A stretch of 64,000 bases of DNA from Dehalobacterium sp040766325 (GTDB lineage: Bacteria > Bacillota > Dehalobacteriia > Dehalobacteriales > Dehalobacteriaceae): contig JAXGQR010000011.1 of assembly GCA_040766325.1 (NCBI GenBank), positions 1 through 64,000 of the forward strand, given 5' to 3'. The notes beneath the pieces are model-generated. The model saw only the letters and a list, made by a program, of their open reading frames with translations, made no database searches and was not told the DNA's origin. The translations under genes were made by a program, and so were the position numbers. Below, one piece after another: positions 61,279 through 64,000 of the stretch. Within the stretch, counting starts at the first letter, position 1. The number at the start of each line of letters is the position of its first letter.

Positions 61279-61440
61279 TTCTCCTTCATCCCATTTCTAA
61301 TTAGAGTGAAACTTCTATCAGCAGGGTTTTCTTCATCCCCTACCGATAGTTAGTTGAACCAATCAGGAACTAAGCGTCCGTTACCCCTCATAATAAAGGT
61401 GGGGCTCTTACGTACGGTTATGCAGAAAATTTTGGCTTAA
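61279..61440 (-). other. cadC-cadA intergenic region with a conserved-looking hairpin
   Basis: 162 bp without a gene. Inverted repeat CTATCAGCAGGG (61315-61326) with CCCTACCGATAG (61338-61349; ten Watson-Crick pairs and two G-U on the minus strand). A second potential pairing, CCCC/GGGG, lies around 61396-61413. No promoter is evident, so cadA is probably read from the cadC promoter with this hairpin acting within the message. It could be an IS-end remnant. Confidence 0.4.
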
Positions 61441-61812
61441 TTATTTGTGTTTAATATGGGCCAAACCACACTCAATAATCTGTTGCACATGTTCATCATC
61501 GAGAGAATAATATACCACTTTGCCTTCTCGGCGATATTTTACCAATCGTGCCTGTTTGAGGATTCTTAATTGGTGGGAAATAGCTGATTGATTCATCTCC
61601 AAAAGAGCAGCTATATCACACACGCACATTTCCGATGTAAACAAGGCAGAAACAATCTTTATTCTGGTACTGTCTCCAAAAATCTTAAAAAACTCTGCTA
61701 GATCTACCAAGATTTCCTCTTGGGGCATATATTCTTTCGCCTGGGTCACCACTTCTTCACGAATGATGTTACAAGCGCAGCTTTCCACTTTGTCTTTATT
61801 TTCTCTGGTCAT
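61441..61812 (-). CDS. cadC: ArsR/SmtB-family metal-sensing repressor (CadC-type)
   Basis: 123 residues from ATG 61812 (ten bases after GGGGG); ATG 61821 is the alternative. Winged HTH: FGDSTRIKIVSALFTSEMCVCDIAALLEMNQSAISHQLRILKQARLVKYRREGKVVYYSL. Metal-site features of CadC are present: an N-terminal Cys pair (ESCACN), the CVCD motif in the recognition-adjacent helix, and the C-terminal DDEHVQQIIECGLAHIKH (alpha-5 Asp/His zinc site). It represses its own promoter and releases on Cd/Pb/Zn. It lies just upstream of cadA. Confidence 0.93.
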   Translation of the reverse strand: MTRENKDKVESCACNIIREEVVTQAKEYMPQEEILVDLAEFFKIFGDSTRIKIVSALFTSEMCVCDIAALLEMNQSAISHQLRILKQARLVKYRREGKVVYYSLDDEHVQQIIECGLAHIKHK

Positions 61813-61840
61813 GACAAACATACCCCCAAAGCAATACATT

Positions 61841-61860
61841 ATATGAACAGTTGCTCATAT
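61841..61860. promoter_or_regulatory. CadC/SmtB-type operator
   Basis: ATATGAACA-GT-TGCTCATAT: a 9-2-9 palindrome with one mismatch, matching the TGAACA-N2-TGTTCA pattern of ArsR/SmtB operators. It sits just downstream of the cadC -10, where bound protein would block transcription. Confidence 0.8.
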
Positions 61861-61865
61861 GTTGT

Positions 61866-61894
61866 ATTGTACACATAAGGTAATGTGCTGTCAA
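61866..61894 (-). promoter_or_regulatory. Sigma-A promoter of cadC (and cadA)
   Basis: Minus strand -35 TTGACA (61889-61894), 17-base spacer, -10 TACAAT (61866-61871). Confidence 0.88.
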
Positions 61895-61917
61895 TCACCT
61901 TTAAGAAAATTTTTTGC

Positions 61918-61954
61918 AAAAAAAAACGGCATGAGTGGACTCAAATGCCGTTTT
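61918..61954 (-). terminator. Terminator of cooS
   Basis: AAAACGGCAT (61923-61932) pairs with ATGCCGTTTT (61945-61954). On the minus strand it ends in a run of nine T. Confidence 0.85.
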
Positions 61955-61982
61955 ACACAAGTTCCTAACTGAAGTGAAGATG

Positions 61983-63896
61983 CTATTTTAATCCTAATCC
62001 TTGTCTTTTCTTATTAATATGCGCCACAATGTCATTGGCTACTTCTTGGGGATCATCACCCAAGGCAATTTTCCCTCCTGTCAGTCCTTCCACATCGGCT
62101 GTCAAAAGCTGTACTAGTTTAGGTGCTCCAGTGACAAAGGGCGTGGGAGATAAATGAGTATAGGTGCCGAAAGCCAAAGCAAATACCCCGTCAATAGTGG
62201 CTTTTTGTTCCATCCATTCCGGCGCGGTCACTGCAATGGGCAAATCGGGGACATCTACATCGAGATGATCCGCTAGTGCCGTAACCAGCATGGAGATACG
62301 ACCTGTATCGGTACATGTGCCAAAGCTTAAAACGGGCGGCACTTTTAGTAATTTGCACACTTGCTGCAAACCGGGTCCTGCCAGATTAATAGCCTGGAGA
62401 TTACATAAACCGGCCACCTCCAAACCATGATTGCCACATCCGGCACTTACTACCAATATATCCTTCTTGATTAGTTCCTTCACCAAATTAATAGTATTCC
62501 AATCCTGGGGGCCATTACGCAAGGTAGAACAGTTGACGAGAGCCACAACACCTTTGATTTTACCCGCTGTAATAACATCAACTAACGGCTCCAGTTTATT
62601 ACCCAAAGCATGCAACACCGCTTCTGTTGAAAAACCGGCTATGGCTTTTTGGGTCCTCTTGGGCACCTTCGGCTCAATTTTCCCTTGGCGTTTTTTAAAA
62701 TTATCTATGGCCAAATCAATCAACCGGTCTGCTATGTTTGCAACTTCTCCCGGACGATACTCCATTTTTTCCTGCAGACCCGGAACACCGATAATGCTGC
62801 TCACACTAACCAAGGTAATCTGATATTTCTCCGCATAATGATCGAGAGCCGGCGGGGAACAGTTTTCCTCCATGGCAATCACATCAACAGTACCGGTGGC
62901 CAGCAATGGTTCAATGGACAACCAGTTACCCATTAGGCCTACAAACACATTGTCCACGGGGAATCTTTGTAAAAGCTCCTGACCCGTTTCTATGGAGCCA
63001 ACTATTCTTAGGCCTTTTGCTCCTGCAGCCTTAGCCCTTTCCTGCACTTCCGGGCTATGAGCTTTTTCCAGAGTGGCGACACCAACCCAAGGCTGATGAC
63101 CGTTAAAAACAATATTGACATAATCAGGATCCATGATACCCAAATCCACGTCTACTTCATGGGGAGCGGGTGTTCCGAATAAAATGTCTTGTACCATCTC
63201 CAACCCAATTTGCGCCGTATATATTGTGGCCAATCCTAAGCGCAAAGCTTTAAGAGATAGAGAAACATAATCCCCGTCTACATTAGTTAAACAGCTGGCA
63301 ACACAGTTTTGTTCTTCATGAACCACACCTGAAGGATATATCCCCAACTTTTTCCAAACAGCTTTTCTTTTTTTCGGGGCAAAAACTTCCACCAATACGC
63401 TAGGATCCTCAGCATCCTTGGCCATTTCTTTTTCCAAAAAATCAGCTAAAGCTATCGCCATCCCATTTTGGTCCTGACTGACCTCAAGACCGCATTTTTC
63501 GCACATCCATTTTAATTTATCCGGGTCTTTGATGGTAAAAGGCGTTATCCCTTCACCTGTTGCCCTTAGTGTCCGGTAAGCTTCATAGGCATGATGGCTG
63601 TATGTGCCGGCACCCATAATATTCTGAAGCAGGAAAGCTCTTATGGCCATAGCATCGGGACCGATCCCACATACACCCTTGTCCTGTCCCCCTTTTTCGC
63701 TGATCCGGCAAGGTCCTTGAGAACATAGCTTGCAGCTTAATCCTTGCAAGCAAAATTTACACCGAATCTTTTCCTGGGCTGCATAACGGTCAAATACGTT
63801 GCTCAACCCGTCTTCCCGAATCCTTTGAACCATCTCCTCAACAGAATCATGATAACTAACACGCCCCTGACTCTTTTCCAAAATCGTCTCATCCAA
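61983..63896 (-). CDS. cooS: Anaerobic carbon-monoxide dehydrogenase catalytic subunit
   Basis: 637 residues; TTG start with AGGAGGG upstream. The N-terminal cluster region has C46, C49, C55, C58, C63 and C76 (CxxCxxGxSCxxC-x4-C pattern) for the B and D [4Fe-4S] clusters. C-cluster segments recognisable further on include FNGHQPWVG (His ligand), AMEENCSPPALDHY, LVNCSTLRNGPQDW, VSAGCGNHGLEVAGLCN and LSFGTCTDTGRISML. It oxidises CO to CO2 or the reverse with Ni-Fe-S chemistry. Acetogens have this enzyme both with acetyl-CoA synthase (AcsA) and alone (CooS); no acs gene is in the window, and both flanks on its strand are unrelated or outside. The gene ends in TAG. Confidence 0.94.
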   Translation of the reverse strand: MDETILEKSQGRVSYHDSVEEMVQRIREDGLSNVFDRYAAQEKIRCKFCLQGLSCKLCSQGPCRISEKGGQDKGVCGIGPDAMAIRAFLLQNIMGAGTYSHHAYEAYRTLRATGEGITPFTIKDPDKLKWMCEKCGLEVSQDQNGMAIALADFLEKEMAKDAEDPSVLVEVFAPKKRKAVWKKLGIYPSGVVHEEQNCVASCLTNVDGDYVSLSLKALRLGLATIYTAQIGLEMVQDILFGTPAPHEVDVDLGIMDPDYVNIVFNGHQPWVGVATLEKAHSPEVQERAKAAGAKGLRIVGSIETGQELLQRFPVDNVFVGLMGNWLSIEPLLATGTVDVIAMEENCSPPALDHYAEKYQITLVSVSSIIGVPGLQEKMEYRPGEVANIADRLIDLAIDNFKKRQGKIEPKVPKRTQKAIAGFSTEAVLHALGNKLEPLVDVITAGKIKGVVALVNCSTLRNGPQDWNTINLVKELIKKDILVVSAGCGNHGLEVAGLCNLQAINLAGPGLQQVCKLLKVPPVLSFGTCTDTGRISMLVTALADHLDVDVPDLPIAVTAPEWMEQKATIDGVFALAFGTYTHLSPTPFVTGAPKLVQLLTADVEGLTGGKIALGDDPQEVANDIVAHINKKRQGLGLK

Positions 63897-64000
63897 AAAA
63901 ATCCCTCCTAAAAGATCATTCTCTTAAGAGTTTTTCAATATTCGAGATGGTTTATGCAAAAGATCATGGTTGAGCCCAGCATGATAATTTATGCCATGAT
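63897..64000 (-). other. Upstream region of cooS, to the window edge
   Basis: 104 bp. Besides the ribosome site (AGGAGGG just before TTG 63896) I see one possible weak hairpin (AGATCATTCTCTTAAGAG) and no clear promoter. The upstream neighbour is not in the window. Confidence 0.4.

Noticed and set aside
1..64000. tRNA, rRNA, CRISPR arrays, insertion sequences, prophage
   Set aside because: I looked for cloverleaf ends, rRNA signatures, regularly spaced repeats and transposase or integrase motifs and saw none that I can support.

Overview
The window comes from a strictly anaerobic, spore-forming, low-to-mid GC Firmicute, most like an acetogen or methylotroph of the Peptococcaceae/Clostridia type. 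The evidence is a gerA-type germination operon, a CO dehydrogenase, an [FeFe] hydrogenase cluster, a selenocysteine formate dehydrogenase, a T-box leader, and two trimethylamine-methyltransferase-type (MttB) genes that each carry an in-frame amber codon at the pyrrolysine position. I cannot name the genus from sequence alone.

Layout. 1-1912 (-): cdaR (cut by the left edge) and cdaA, for c-di-AMP synthesis. 2140-3946 (+): a DUF881 / small basic protein / DUF881 trio. 3994-14302 (-): a branched-chain amino acid operon in the transcription order ilvD-ilvH-ilvB-leuA-leuC-leuD-leuB-cimA, with a sigma-A promoter and a T-box leader; ilvC is absent. 14325-16154 (-): a rubredoxin-flavoprotein fusion. 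16575-16814 (+): an orphan small gene. 17052-26333 (-): two successive modules, each made of a sigma-54 activator, a Pyl-type MttB and a transporter. In each, a sequence matching the -24/-12 promoter lies before mttB, with palindromic or repeated candidate enhancer sites upstream. 26409-27074 (-): a UspA-like protein. 27301-33131 (+): the seven-gene Mrp Na+/H+ antiporter, behind a short structured leader. 33270-41270: a beta-helix protein, an N-formylglutamate-amidohydrolase-like protein, a broken ABC-F gene, a cold shock protein, a zinc-ribbon protein, and an rlmL-like/trmB/thrC operon. 41454-46841 (-): a four-gene [FeFe] hydrogenase cluster whose NuoF subunit is fused to a GltD/NfnB-like flavoprotein. 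47633-53907 (-): a three-gene NAD-linked formate dehydrogenase whose 1357-residue catalytic subunit carries a GltD-like module and a selenocysteine with a recognisable SECIS hairpin. 54069-64000 (-): a tcdA-like gene, a gerA-type operon, cadA/cadC metal resistance, and cooS.

How it fits together. The MttB modules would feed methyl groups from methylated amines into one-carbon metabolism. No corrinoid protein, corrinoid activator or pyl gene is in the window, so they must lie elsewhere. CO dehydrogenase, formate dehydrogenase and hydrogenase handle the C1 and reducing-equivalent end of the Wood-Ljungdahl pathway. The two GltD-fused NuoEF complexes look like electron-bifurcating or NADP-linked variants. 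Mrp would couple to sodium/proton energetics.

Sequence quality. Three genes (the first sigma-54 activator, the ABC-F gene and mnhE) carry seven single-base indels between them, mostly in A/T homopolymers; the ABC-F gene also has an in-frame TGA. Assembly error and genuine decay both remain possible. UAG is also an ordinary stop codon here: at least nine genes end in it.
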